IMG/VR virus record: IMGVR_UViG_3300022707_000673
Coordinates: 1-24,900 of that record
Origin: a virus
DNA length: 24,900 nt
Strand: one strand, 5' to 3'
Positions 1 to 9,197 of this stretch are shown here, piece after piece (the first letter of the stretch is position 1; every line of letters starts with the position of its first letter). Below the pieces are notes generated by a model. The model worked only from the letters and a program-made list of their open reading frames with translations, was not told the origin of the DNA and made no database searches. A program made the translations under genes and the position numbers.

Positions 1-650
1 CCGCCTGCTCCACCTCCACCATTAATACCGCCTGATGCTAAACCGCCCGTACCGCCAGTTGCTCCATCGACAATAACATTACCACCAATTCCACCATTAA
101 TACCATCTCCGCCTTCTCCGCCGCCGCCCCCAGAATATTGAAATCCGTTACTACCACCGGCGGTAGTTCCACCAAATCCAGGAGCAAAACTAACGTCTAT
201 ACTTCCTTGACCACCAGCTCCGCCGTCTCCACCACTACTTCCATTATCTCCACCGACTCCACCTAAACCGCCGGTAGCTAATATCTTTACATCATTACCT
301 GAGAAAGTTGTGTTACCACCTGTACCACCAGTGCCTCCATTACCATCAGAAGCCCCTGCACTACCGGCGGTCCCTCCTGTTCCTATAACGATTGTGTATG
401 TATCTCCGGGAGTGACTTGATGAGTACTTAAACTATAGTGACCAGCACCACCACCGCCTCCACCGCCTCCAGCATTAAACGGAGAGCTTGAACCTTCTCC
501 ACCACCAGACCCACCACTTCCTGCGCCTGCACCTATCATTTCAACTATAATGGTACTTCTAGCCGTGGGTACGGTAAAGGTATCGTTACTTGAAAATTCT
601 TCAAATGTTAATTGATCCTTAGCTGGAAACGTAATTACTGCAGCTGACAT
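1..650 (-). CDS. glycine-rich tail tip / adhesin protein (C-terminus outside the window)
   Basis: The reading frame starts with ATG and stays open for about 216 codons to the window edge, so the C-terminus is missing. After a short head, residues about 22-36 read TFTVPTARSTIIVEM, followed by GAGAGSGGSGG and long runs of Gly with Ser, Thr, Ala and Asn. This resembles the glycine-rich domain that opens with an 'FTVP...t.vEv.GaGGGG' strand in many phage tail proteins. Known relatives pack Gly-rich segments as polyglycine-type sandwiches at receptor-binding tips. Its ATG overlaps the stop of the preceding gene (TAATG), so it is the last visible gene of the tail operon. An adhesin or tail-tip role is inferred from domain and position. 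The low-complexity Gly repeats could be an exchangeable host-range segment. Confidence 0.72.
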   Translation of the reverse strand, partial: MSAAVITFPAKDQLTFEEFSSNDTFTVPTARSTIIVEMIGAGAGSGGSGGGEGSSSPFNAGGGGGGGGAGHYSLSTHQVTPGDTYTIVIGTGGTAGSAGASDGNGGTGGTGGNTTFSGNDVKILATGGLGGVGGDNGSSGGDGGAGGQGSIDVSFAPGFGGTTAGGSNGFQYSGGGGGEGGDGINGGIGGNVIVDGATGGTGGLASGGINGGGGAG

Positions 651-1162
651 TATTTAACCTCCCCGTATACGGAAACATGAAAGTCTCCCTGATCGACCTG
701 AACCCCGGTAAATCTTATTCTTACCATATCATTTTCATTTATATCTTGAGCTGCCGCATTAATAAAATTGACTGCCCCGCTTAATGATCCTATTGTAAGT
801 CCCGTTAAATCGACCGTGCTAGTTAGGACCGTGTTGAAGTTTATTCCATTGTCTGTAGATACTTCTAGTTCCATTTCTAAGGTTCCGCTTGTTGATACAC
901 TAAGAAGGGTTATTATTACGCTAGTCATTGTTAAATTAACTGGGGATCTAAATATCGGCACACGTGTTAGGATCTCGGCTTCTGTATAGTCTTCTATATC
1001 ACCTTGGAATACCACGTCAATCATATCTACTCTAGAGGTTTGTTTCAGTGCTTCAATATCAGTATTAAATGAATCTTGGTTACTTACAATACCCTTGAAT
1101 AGTTCTTCTTTTGTGGGTTGCCCGGCATCCGTGGACGCTGAGGGTACAGCTACATAAGCCAT
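650..1162 (-). CDS. small beta-sandwich tail-tip-associated protein
   Basis: This 170-residue protein has a polar, helical N-terminus (about 1-45, rich in Asp, Gln and Thr). Next come alternating Thr/Val/Ile strands and a central motif, LEMELEVSTDNGINFNT, typical of virion beta-sandwich proteins ('evSxDnGxtf'). A similar phrase, LEVSFDNGTTFFTLE, occurs in the 133-residue protein downstream of the capsid gene, so the two may share a fold. ATG is preceded by AGGAG at good spacing. It sits between the tail hub protein and the glycine-rich tip protein, and its TAA overlaps the next ATG. A structural role at the tail tip is inferred from position; no catalytic motif is seen. Confidence 0.7.
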   Translation of the reverse strand: MAYVAVPSASTDAGQPTKEELFKGIVSNQDSFNTDIEALKQTSRVDMIDVVFQGDIEDYTEAEILTRVPIFRSPVNLTMTSVIITLLSVSTSGTLEMELEVSTDNGINFNTVLTSTVDLTGLTIGSLSGAVNFINAAAQDINENDMVRIRFTGVQVDQGDFHVSVYGEVK

Positions 1163-1170
1163 TATTTCTC

Positions 1171-3720
1171 CTAAGTTATTAAATGTATATTTACAGTAGT
1201 TTCGTCATCATCTGTTATACCGTTATTGTCTGTGATATAACCATTTACTATTTTATCTTCTGAAGTTGAGGATGCAAAATCGGGGGCAGTATTTTCTGTA
1301 ATGATACTTGTTTGATTAAATATATTTCCGAAGTCGCTTAACTCTAACTGCACTCTCTCACCGGTCACATTCTTTCCTATTACCATCACCAGTTTTCTTC
1401 TACTAGTGGGATCTCCTAATCGCTTAAAGAGACGGTCAAAATCCACAGCAACAACCTCGCCTATTTCTATATCTTCAAATCTCAAATCAGTATTTATAGT
1501 AATGTCAGATCGGCTTAGTCTATTAAAGTACACGTTTCTATGTGAGTATATCTCGGCATCCGTATCGTTATAAATGAAAACATCTGATTCATCCGATTTA
1601 TTAGTCTCTATATATTGTTCTACAAAGTCACTTGAAAATGAGAATGTTTTATTACCGGGTTCTAGTGTTGATTTATCCACATCTACAAATCTATAATTTA
1701 CAAATGAGTTCCTAAAGGCTTTACCGTTAGAAGTTTTTATTGTCCAGGCTACTACATCTTGATCTCTTATTACTATAGGATCGTTAACTGCGAATATACT
1801 ATTTACATACTTTACTTTTAAATCGTTATCAAATGTCATAGCAGAGAATAGACTTTTATTAATTAGATCAGTTACGAGTTTTCCAGTAGGCAATGCTCCT
1901 GCGGGTGTAGTTGGTAAGGTTAGAGATATCAATTGAGTGTTAAGAATTTCTCCTTGAGTAAAGCTAGTCTCATTAACTTCAGTAACATTTAGTTGTCTTA
2001 AAACGTCCCGGTTAACTTGCGCCCCAGTGGTAATCCATACTCCATCAGGCTCTCCATCCTCGGTCCTGCCAAATGTGTCTGCACTTACTATAGTAGTATC
2101 TCCAACATACTCAGGAAACTTAGCCTCTATAAGGTCTGTCTTATTGGGGTCCGCAAATACTACTCTTAGGTCTAAACTAGTATCATTAACTTGTAGTATC
2201 TCATAGAAGGTTGTAAATGTAAGATCTCGCGGCCTGATAAAGTCTCTAGGTTTAAGTATCTCAGATAAGGTTTCTGTTCCAGCAAAGGTTACGTTCCTAG
2301 ATCCATTAGTAAAAGTAAAGGTTAGGTTTACATCAGTAGTACGAGCAAGATTAAATTCAATATTAGAATCAAGTATAATTTTAAGTTCATCAGTAGGGTC
2401 TCCTAAATTAGATATCGTAAACTGATTGTCATCTACCGGGGTTCCTTGTAGGTATAATGTTTGCACCGGCTGCCTAATAACATCTGAGCTTAACGTAGGA
2501 GTTGTAGTAAGGCTTTTAACTAGTACTGCGGTATTATCTGGAGCAAGGTTTCTTATCTCTATTCTCTCACCGGTATCAAATTCTAAAAACTCACCTGGGG
2601 ATAGATTAAGGGTATCACTAAGCTCTACTCGATTAAATTGTTTTATTTTTATTAATGTTTTTGTTAGTTCTGTACAGGCATGACCGGCTACTATAAAATT
2701 TCTATTCTTAATTGTGGTTGCGATACTTGGTTTAACTGAAACGGTAAAATCTACAAATCCAAAATCGGGGGTATCATTAAGAGTAAGGCTAGTATCAGAT
2801 TGGATTGAATCGACCGTGAATGTTTGTGTGCCTATAGTTAATTCATCATCAGGAGAAAGCTCGGATAGAAAGAGAGTGCCTGTTCCGGTTAGAGTTGCGT
2901 CTATATTTGTTCCTGTGGCGGTCCCTGTTATCTCATACCCATCGCCTATTTGTTCTATTGATTGTATTTGAACTCCATCGGCTCGTCCGTATATCCATCT
3001 TTTAAATCGCCCTTTAATTGTGGAAGCCACATCATCCGTATCATCATAAGCTGTCATTGGCATACTTTGTTGTAGATCGAATATGGAATCCTTAACCTTA
3101 AAGCTTATCTCTTTGGCATTGAATGTCTTATTAGTTACTCGGCCCCTGAATATGATTTTTGCATCACTAAATGGTAGATCTCTAAACCAATTATATATGG
3201 CTACCTGGCGGTTCTCAAAATAAAGAGTATCGAATATCTCATCTAATCCACCATCACCATTCTCTAATTTTAAATCACCGGTTCCTACTAATGAACTAAG
3301 TCCTTGTTCTATTCCTATCTTATGTTTGAATCCTGGTATAGACTTAATCCTAGCATCATAAGCTACATGATCTCCTAAGTCAGTTAAGTCCCAAGATACG
3401 GTTACGGGGGCACTAGAAAAAAAGAATCTATAAGTAGCAATTGTCTCAACGGTTGAAGGATCTACCCCTCCACTTACATGAGCAAAAAGAGTTGAAGTTT
3501 GAGTATCAAAAAAGAATGTACCCTCAACAACACTAACTAACGCCGATACCTTAGTAAGTACAGTAGTCTCAACTTTAAGTCCAACTACAAAAAACGCGGT
3601 AGTCTTGCGGAATACGTTAGGAGAATTTAGGGTCCAATTGAATACCCTTTGATTAGCTTCTACATGAGCTAGTACTATTTTTTCAGATGATTGTTTAGTT
3701 ATTAAAGTTGATCTTGTCAT
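1171..3720 (-). CDS. large tail hub / central tail-tip protein
   Basis: This 849-residue protein is the largest in the window and lies in the distal tail cluster. Residues about 146-215 carry a pattern common to phage tail-hub proteins: GDLKLENGDGGLDE, then a 'YFENRQVAIYNW' strand, then IIFRGRVTNKTF and ISFKVKD. At about 265-335 there is an inserted small beta domain (TGTGTLFLSELSPDDELTIG ... FTVDSIQSDTSLTL) of the kind seen as 'GTGT.F...l..GD.i' modules in many virion proteins. A looser copy of that pattern appears at about 465-540. The C-terminal third is beta-rich and ends in a polar tail with DNNGITDDDE. The gene starts at the TAATG shared with the upstream fibre gene. A hub or tip role is inferred from pattern and synteny; no peptidase or lysozyme motif was recognised. 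Confidence 0.72.
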   Translation of the reverse strand: MTRSTLITKQSSEKIVLAHVEANQRVFNWTLNSPNVFRKTTAFFVVGLKVETTVLTKVSALVSVVEGTFFFDTQTSTLFAHVSGGVDPSTVETIATYRFFFSSAPVTVSWDLTDLGDHVAYDARIKSIPGFKHKIGIEQGLSSLVGTGDLKLENGDGGLDEIFDTLYFENRQVAIYNWFRDLPFSDAKIIFRGRVTNKTFNAKEISFKVKDSIFDLQQSMPMTAYDDTDDVASTIKGRFKRWIYGRADGVQIQSIEQIGDGYEITGTATGTNIDATLTGTGTLFLSELSPDDELTIGTQTFTVDSIQSDTSLTLNDTPDFGFVDFTVSVKPSIATTIKNRNFIVAGHACTELTKTLIKIKQFNRVELSDTLNLSPGEFLEFDTGERIEIRNLAPDNTAVLVKSLTTTPTLSSDVIRQPVQTLYLQGTPVDDNQFTISNLGDPTDELKIILDSNIEFNLARTTDVNLTFTFTNGSRNVTFAGTETLSEILKPRDFIRPRDLTFTTFYEILQVNDTSLDLRVVFADPNKTDLIEAKFPEYVGDTTIVSADTFGRTEDGEPDGVWITTGAQVNRDVLRQLNVTEVNETSFTQGEILNTQLISLTLPTTPAGALPTGKLVTDLINKSLFSAMTFDNDLKVKYVNSIFAVNDPIVIRDQDVVAWTIKTSNGKAFRNSFVNYRFVDVDKSTLEPGNKTFSFSSDFVEQYIETNKSDESDVFIYNDTDAEIYSHRNVYFNRLSRSDITINTDLRFEDIEIGEVVAVDFDRLFKRLGDPTSRRKLVMVIGKNVTGERVQLELSDFGNIFNQTSIITENTAPDFASSTSEDKIVNGYITDNNGITDDDETTVNIHLIT

Positions 3721-5912
3721 TATACGGTCGTTCCTACTCCATCTACCCAGTTGGTTCCATCAAAAGAAATCAAATGACCTATGGTTGTATCAAAGAATAT
3801 TTGACCGGTTATAGGGCTTCCAGGACGCGATCCGGTTGCTCCATTAGTTACTACTAATTCATTACTTACTACTTGATTATGTTCTATAGCAGCACCATTT
3901 AAAAGTATACTACCTTGAGTACCACCACCGGTTAAAACAACCTCGGCAGTAATTATCACATCCCCAGTCTTTCCAGAACCATTAGTAATTTTTCCAGAAC
4001 GCAAATGTACATCTCCGGTATCTCCAGAACTTCCTGTCCCCGACAAGTTTCCAGATTGTAACATCGCCTCACCAGTATTAACACCTAAGGCAGCAGTATT
4101 ATTACTCCACATTCCCACAGGGGTAGATGCCTCACTTACTATAGTTGCTGCAGTAGTACCAGACGGGGAACTTAAGCTATTAAAGAACGTAGCAACACCA
4201 TTAAGTTCGACTCTAGTTTTAGCATGTATTTCACCAAATGCGGTAGACGCGTTTCCTAAGTCTCTTGTTCCATCTCCATCGGGTATGATATCAGAATCCA
4301 CCGCGTCCGACCACGCATCTCCTGAATTAGTATCCACATAGTTTTTGGTTGCTGCACTTCCGCTTGCTGTAGGTTCTGCTAGGTTGGTTACTTCCGCTGC
4401 GGTCATATCAATTGTTCCACGGTTGCCACTACCCGCATTTGTCCCAGGTCTAATTCTTATATCCCCGGTATCCCCACTTGCTCCACCTTGAATTATATTT
4501 CCTGATTCTAAAAAGACATCGACTGTATTACTTGCATTTGCTACATTATTATTTGGACTCATTACCCCAACTTGATTAGCAGTAGCTATGGACGCCGGTC
4601 TAAGAACGATTGCGCTGCCCGCTCCGCTGGGTGAGCTTTCTAAATCTACGATCCCAGTCAATGCCACTCTAAATTGGTTAGCAAACATTCTATCAAAAAA
4701 CTTAGCGGTAGACCCTACATCCCTTGATGCGGATACGTCTGGCACAATATTAGCGTCAACTGGATCAGACCATGCATCTCCACCACCACCTGCTGGGGTT
4801 GCCCATATAGTTTCTCCTAGGACTCCCGTTTGAGTTAGCACATCTCCATTTGTACCTTTGGTTGGTATATCTACGAATAGTTTACCGTCTGTTCCTGCTC
4901 CAGATTCTAGACCGGTTCTTACTATTATATCTCCTGCGGCCCCGTTTACTGAGTTACCAGATTCTAGTCTTAAGTCTCCTGCATTAGTGCCTCCAGTTGT
5001 ATTCTCACTATATATGATTAAACCTTCACCTTCTGTTCGAGAACTAATTGTATTATCGGTTGTACCTGAAGGACTATTTGAATCATTATTGTCTATTACT
5101 ACTTCATTATTACCTACCCTTACTTCATTGGTAAATAAGATACCCCAACGGTCTGAATTTGATCCGATGTCATGACTAGCGCTAGGTATAAGCGCCTGGC
5201 TAACTGAAGTTGGGGAAGTTAGGTTGGAAAGCGTATCGTTAGCTCCAGCAAATGCATCATGTAATATTGTCCAGTCCGTTATATCTCCTGCGGTTCCTCC
5301 ATTATGAATATATGCAATACCTTCATCTGTACGCTTAGCAACATCACCTTCTTCTGCAGTTAAAGCAATCTGTGCGGCTTCGGAAGCGACTACATCAACA
5401 CTAGTAATAGCGGTAGCGGGTATCTGAGTAATAGGAACTTTACCGCCGGCATCTAATTCGGCAACCCCATTGGCGGCTCCCTTTGTACTAGTTTCAATCT
5501 TATCATTTTGTAGGTTTGTAATATCAGTATCGTTAGTTCCAATATCAGTGGTGTTCGTACCTATGTTAGTTGTATTGGTCCCGATGTTAGTAGTATTGGT
5601 ATCTATATCACCTTGCAATTCTTCAAGAGCGGCTTGTGCATCACTAGATGTTAGATTACCGGTTGGCGTAACGACTATACTAGAGGCGGCTTCATCTGGC
5701 AGAGTCTTCCAAGCGGCAGCATTATCATCGTAATAACGTATTTTATCTATTGTAGTATTGTAATAAAGATTACCAGCAGTTGGTGCCCCTGCATTTGCGG
5801 CTTCATATGCGGCATCATTTGCGAAGGTAAGTAGATTGGCGGCCTGTATATCCCCAATAGTAGGGGTAGTCCCTGAAGTTGATCCATCAAAAAAATCGAG
5901 TTTTCTAGCCAT
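3720..5912 (-). CDS. tail fibre / tip protein with heptad repeats and three tandem modules
   Basis: This 730-residue fibre-like protein starts with an N-terminal head (1-75) containing a 'P.aGn.yyNt..dkiryYdd.aaW' motif. A linker NLTSSDAQAALEELQ follows, then four TNTTNIG-type heptads (105-132) that predict a trimeric coiled coil. A region rich in small residues follows. Three related modules come next, anchored at HDIG (about 248), RDVG (about 398) and RDLG (about 551), roughly 150 residues apart. Each contains 'SPSGt' and a later 'lrSGn....GdTGDi.ir.G' stretch. A second copy of the head motif closes the protein (GQIFFDTTIGHLISFDGTNW, about 703-722). Starts and stops overlap neighbours as TAATG on both sides. 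Host-surface binding or tip-fibre function is inferred. No chaperone or autoproteolytic C-terminal domain is visible. Confidence 0.72.
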   Translation of the reverse strand: MARKLDFFDGSTSGTTPTIGDIQAANLLTFANDAAYEAANAGAPTAGNLYYNTTIDKIRYYDDNAAAWKTLPDEAASSIVVTPTGNLTSSDAQAALEELQGDIDTNTTNIGTNTTNIGTNTTDIGTNDTDITNLQNDKIETSTKGAANGVAELDAGGKVPITQIPATAITSVDVVASEAAQIALTAEEGDVAKRTDEGIAYIHNGGTAGDITDWTILHDAFAGANDTLSNLTSPTSVSQALIPSASHDIGSNSDRWGILFTNEVRVGNNEVVIDNNDSNSPSGTTDNTISSRTEGEGLIIYSENTTGGTNAGDLRLESGNSVNGAAGDIIVRTGLESGAGTDGKLFVDIPTKGTNGDVLTQTGVLGETIWATPAGGGGDAWSDPVDANIVPDVSASRDVGSTAKFFDRMFANQFRVALTGIVDLESSPSGAGSAIVLRPASIATANQVGVMSPNNNVANASNTVDVFLESGNIIQGGASGDTGDIRIRPGTNAGSGNRGTIDMTAAEVTNLAEPTASGSAATKNYVDTNSGDAWSDAVDSDIIPDGDGTRDLGNASTAFGEIHAKTRVELNGVATFFNSLSSPSGTTAATIVSEASTPVGMWSNNTAALGVNTGEAMLQSGNLSGTGSSGDTGDVHLRSGKITNGSGKTGDVIITAEVVLTGGGTQGSILLNGAAIEHNQVVSNELVVTNGATGSRPGSPITGQIFFDTTIGHLISFDGTNWVDGVGTTV
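5517..5600 (-). repeat. four 21-base tandem repeats encoding TNTTNIG heptads
   Basis: Inside the fibre gene, four consecutive degenerate 21-base units encode T-N-T-T-N-I-G, T-N-T-T-N-I-G, T-N-T-T-D-I-G and T-N-D-T-D-I-T. The heptad spacing, with Ile and Asn/Thr at regular positions, resembles trimeric coiled-coil stalks of phage fibres. The unit count could change by slippage or recombination and so alter stalk length. Confidence 0.75.
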
Positions 5913-6367
5913 TATGTCTCCTTGTATTCATATATTTCTAATCCACCGGGCTTTACTGAGTCATTTAATGCAGTATCAAATAAAGGATAAACTGCGGTTT
6001 CCCAACGTCTTGATATGGCAATGTAATTATTGAGATTTGTGGAATGATTAATCATACTAAATTTTAATGTATATTCTTGTTCTGTTACACCTTGACCTAA
6101 ACGAAGTATCAAACTATCAAAGTCAAATCTAATAAACCCATGTGCGAAATCCTGTGGTATGGCAGTATTAATAGTTGCAAAATTGATTGTCTTAGTTATT
6201 AAGCTAGTGGCTCCCTGTAATATTTCTAATTGAAAGTCCCCATCTACCAGAGTTCCTTCCTTATATATCCACGGTCTGATGTGCGCTACAGATACGTCCC
6301 TAGTAATACGAATAGCCTGTTCGAATGTAACTCCTGCGAATAGTTCGTCTATTAGTAAAGTACTCAT
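5912..6367 (-). CDS. small distal tail protein, unknown function
   Basis: This 151-residue protein has mixed alpha/beta character and no signal peptide, membrane segment or catalytic motif. The N-terminal half contains HIRPWIYKEGTLVDGDFQLE followed by 'ILQGATSLITKTINF'. This reads like a small beta domain with a ligand-contacting face, as in tail-tip accessory proteins. It lies between the distal tail protein and the fibre gene. Its ATG sits inside an ATGA overlap with the upstream stop, and its own TAA overlaps the fibre ATG, which implies coupled translation in fixed proportion. Structural tail-tip membership is inferred from position only. Confidence 0.62.
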   Translation of the reverse strand: MSTLLIDELFAGVTFEQAIRITRDVSVAHIRPWIYKEGTLVDGDFQLEILQGATSLITKTINFATINTAIPQDFAHGFIRFDFDSLILRLGQGVTEQEYTLKFSMINHSTNLNNYIAISRRWETAVYPLFDTALNDSVKPGGLEIYEYKET

Positions 6368-7137
6368 ATAACCTGTCTAAAATCTAAGTTTGTATTATAA
6401 GTTTGACCGCCCGACGCTGTCCATTGTGGAATGCTATCAAAATAACTATACATTGTAAGTCTGAATTTACCATCATTTATTGCATCACTATTAACATCCA
6501 GTATTAGCCATATTGGTTGAGTAATTCCATGTTGGATATAGATATCATCTAGGGTTTCTTGTTCAGTTGTATTAGCAAATTCGATTGTTCCTGATATTAG
6601 TTTAGTCTTATTGCGTTCGTCTATGAATTTTTGACCGTATCTATTAGTCCTGATACTTGAGTTATCTGAAAATCCGTAGTTGAACGTTCCAATGGAAAGG
6701 CTATTAGAGGCCAAGTTGGTTCTCTTACCTATGAAAATATTACTAATCTCGGCGAATGTACCGTTTCCTGTGAATGTTATCTCTACAAATCTATGGTTAA
6801 CTAATGTAATGAATTCAAATCCTATATTAAACTCTGCACTTAATGTAATAGGTATGGGAGTAGATAATGAGAAATCACTAGTAGTAGAAGTCTTAACACT
6901 CATTACACTTACCCCTAGCGTATCGGTAGCATCTCCAGTTATGGCTATGGTATCAATATCAGAAGCGACTCCTAGATCAAATTCAATAACGGCGGTATTA
7001 CCTGTACTCCTAAACTTGATTGCGGTGGATTCATTTTGTACATTCGATAATGGAAACTGAGCATTGGGTGTACCGGTTGTTAAAGTTAGAGTTGCATTGT
7101 CTACTAAATTGGTTGATAAAAAGTTAATCCCTGACAT
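6364..7137 (-). CDS. distal tail protein with galactose-binding-like N-terminal domain
   Basis: This 257-residue protein follows the tape measure, the usual place of a distal tail protein or baseplate hub partner. Residues about 1-140 look like a discoidin / galactose-binding-like jelly roll: NLVDNATLTLTTGTP, FPLSNVQN, KFRSTGNTAVIEFDLG and a later RFVEITFTGNGTFAEISNIFIG. The C-terminal part (about 150-257) is a second beta region ending WTASGGQTYNTNLDFRQ. The start overlaps the tape-measure stop (TAATG). Carbohydrate contact by the N-terminal domain is possible, but in phage tails such folds are often purely structural. No calcium or catalytic residues can be assigned. Confidence 0.68.
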   Translation of the reverse strand: MSGINFLSTNLVDNATLTLTTGTPNAQFPLSNVQNESTAIKFRSTGNTAVIEFDLGVASDIDTIAITGDATDTLGVSVMSVKTSTTSDFSLSTPIPITLSAEFNIGFEFITLVNHRFVEITFTGNGTFAEISNIFIGKRTNLASNSLSIGTFNYGFSDNSSIRTNRYGQKFIDERNKTKLISGTIEFANTTEQETLDDIYIQHGITQPIWLILDVNSDAINDGKFRLTMYSYFDSIPQWTASGGQTYNTNLDFRQVI

Positions 7138-9197
7138 TAATCAAATTCTCCTAATACTAATCCGTTGGCTACTTGTCTTGATACTGATCTCCCAACTACT
7201 TCTCCATCTAGTTCTACAGTTGTATTTACTGTTATAGGTTGACCGCCTGCCCCGCCTGATCCACTAGCTAATCCAAGTAAGGTTGTTTGTTGTTGACGAT
7301 TAAGAATCATTTCTCCTGAGTTTACATTAGCTGCAACACGGTCACCACTAAATGAGCTACCTGGAACGATACCACCATCAGCGAAACTTATTCCAGCAAC
7401 CTTTGCGGCCTGAGCGGCAACGGCGGCCCCCACTGCGGCAGCGGCTACAAAACTAAAGGGAGGAGGAAATGCCTCAAAAGCCTTAACTACTGCAGCTGGT
7501 CCAGAAATTGCAATTTGAGTAAGGGCGGCAGCTTTACCAATAGCGGCTAGAGTTTTATTATTAGATTGAGATAGAGTAGCGATTGTATTTAGTGATGATT
7601 TTCTATCAGCTTCTTCTCTATCTGAGTTCTCTTTCTTTTTCTTTTTAATACGTTTATCGGCTTTTTCACTTGCTTCTGCTAATACTTTTAATGCTTGGTC
7701 ATGCTTACCTTGGTTCTCTAATTCCTTAGCACGGGCGACTACCTTCGCGGCTTCTTGTTCACCTAGACCACGTTGTAATCTTTCAAAGTCTTCACTACCC
7801 TTAAGTTCTTCCGCAGCAGCGTTTTGTGCATCTTGATCTATTTTAGCTTGTGCTTTTTCTTGTTCTATTAATTGTAATAAGGTGAATTTCTCTTGTTCTG
7901 ATTCGACCGTCTTTTTATTAGACGTTACCGTGGCATTGGCTTTTGCTTCAGTAGCGGCGATTTCATCATTATAAAGTTTGATAGTACTTGTGGTAGTTTC
8001 ATCTATTACTTTATTAGTTGCAATTTGAGAGGCTTCTATTTTGAAATTGGCTTCTGCGGCCTCTACTCCTACTTCCTCAAATGTTTCTTGTAATATAGTT
8101 AATGTAATAATACTGGAATCTAGAGTACTAGTATCTAATCCTAAGAATTCTTGAGTAGCGCGGGCAGCCTCTAACATAGCAACGGTTGTACCTACCGCAC
8201 CTTCTGCTATCGCATTAAACCCTATACGTAAATTGTTTATGAATATTCTTGATTCGGCTATTACGTTATTAAAGAAGATAAATGTATTACCTAAGTTACG
8301 GATGACCGCTGGGATTGCCGCCATTACATCTTTTAGGAATCCTGCAAATGCTTCACTCTTTCTTATATTTTGAATGACTAATGTTAATGAGGTAGCTAGA
8401 GTCTTTAATGCCGGGGTTAAACTTGCACCTATATCGGTTGATAATAAATCAAAGTTATCTTTTAATGTACTAACTCTACCGGATAGCGTCTGACTAAGTT
8501 TGATCATACCTTCAAATGCAAAAGCTCCGGTCTCTCCTAAACTTTCAAAAGCTTTTTCGAATGTAGCAAAATCAACTTTCCCACTACTTACGGCATCTCT
8601 TACAGCACTCTCGGCAATACCCATAGTCTTAGCAATGGCAGGTCCAATAGGAATAGCTCTTTCTTGTAATTGTAATAATCTCTCACCGGTTAATTTACCT
8701 GCGGCAGATACCTGTCCAAATATAAGCGATATACTTTGAATGTCAGTACCAGAAGCGGCTGCAACGTCACCTAATACTTGTAGTTTTTCTTGAGCTTCAT
8801 CAGCACTTAATCCGAAACCTTGTAATTTAGCAGAGGCTTGGGCTAATTGTGTAAATTGGAATGGGGTAGTAGCTGCGAAGTTTTGTAGGTCTCTAATTGC
8901 TTTATTTGCATTACCTGCAGAACCGGTTAAAATTTCAAATTGAGTTGTTATAGTTTCTAAATCCGTAGCTGCTTTAATAAATGATGAACCTAGACTTACT
9001 AATGCTCCTGCTAGTTTGGCTACTGCTATGGCTCCAATGTTACCGGCAAATACTTTTAAGGCACTAGTTGTATTCTTTACTGATACGTTAATACTTTTTA
9101 AGTTCTTATTAGCTTTCTTAGCCTGGGCTCCTAACTTCTTTACCGAAGCAGTGGCCGCATCGCTTATAACTTTAATAATAATTCTAACGTCTGCCAT
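7137..9197 (-). CDS. tail tape measure protein
   Basis: This 686-residue protein sets tail length and occupies the tail tube lumen before DNA ejection. The N-terminus is basic and helical. Residues about 75-225 match the conserved tape-measure domain: ATDLETITTQFEILTGS, DLQNFAATTPFQF, LQGFGLSADEAQE, IFGQVSAAGKLTGERLLQL and RDAVSSGKVDFATFEKAFE. Hydrophobic helical segments follow at about 255-335, then a charged coiled coil at about 395-540, rich in Glu, Lys and Ala. The C-terminus has an Ala-rich hydrophobic helix and FADGGIVPGSSFSGDRVAAN with NSGEMILNRQQQ, a common tape-measure ending. By the usual rule of about 0.15 nm per residue, the tail would be about 100 nm. It overlaps the chaperone T ORF by 14 bases. 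Confidence 0.95.
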   Translation of the reverse strand: MADVRIIIKVISDAATASVKKLGAQAKKANKNLKSINVSVKNTTSALKVFAGNIGAIAVAKLAGALVSLGSSFIKAATDLETITTQFEILTGSAGNANKAIRDLQNFAATTPFQFTQLAQASAKLQGFGLSADEAQEKLQVLGDVAAASGTDIQSISLIFGQVSAAGKLTGERLLQLQERAIPIGPAIAKTMGIAESAVRDAVSSGKVDFATFEKAFESLGETGAFAFEGMIKLSQTLSGRVSTLKDNFDLLSTDIGASLTPALKTLATSLTLVIQNIRKSEAFAGFLKDVMAAIPAVIRNLGNTFIFFNNVIAESRIFINNLRIGFNAIAEGAVGTTVAMLEAARATQEFLGLDTSTLDSSIITLTILQETFEEVGVEAAEANFKIEASQIATNKVIDETTTSTIKLYNDEIAATEAKANATVTSNKKTVESEQEKFTLLQLIEQEKAQAKIDQDAQNAAAEELKGSEDFERLQRGLGEQEAAKVVARAKELENQGKHDQALKVLAEASEKADKRIKKKKKENSDREEADRKSSLNTIATLSQSNNKTLAAIGKAAALTQIAISGPAAVVKAFEAFPPPFSFVAAAAVGAAVAAQAAKVAGISFADGGIVPGSSFSGDRVAANVNSGEMILNRQQQTTLLGLASGSGGAGGQPITVNTTVELDGEVVGRSVSRQVANGLVLGEFD

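Noticed and set aside
768-989. Open frame on the plus strand within the 170-residue tail protein gene
   Set aside because: It lies wholly antisense to a well-supported gene, has no ribosome site and gives a protein of non-specific composition; it is a shadow frame.
4588-5175. Two plus-strand frames of 81 and 105 codons opposite the fibre gene
   Set aside because: They mirror the repetitive composition of the fibre gene on the other strand; no start signals and no recognisable protein features.
5470-5733. Possible CRISPR-like short repeats around 5517-5600
   Set aside because: The 21-base units are contiguous, without spacers, and encode TNTTNIG heptads of the fibre; they are coding tandem repeats.
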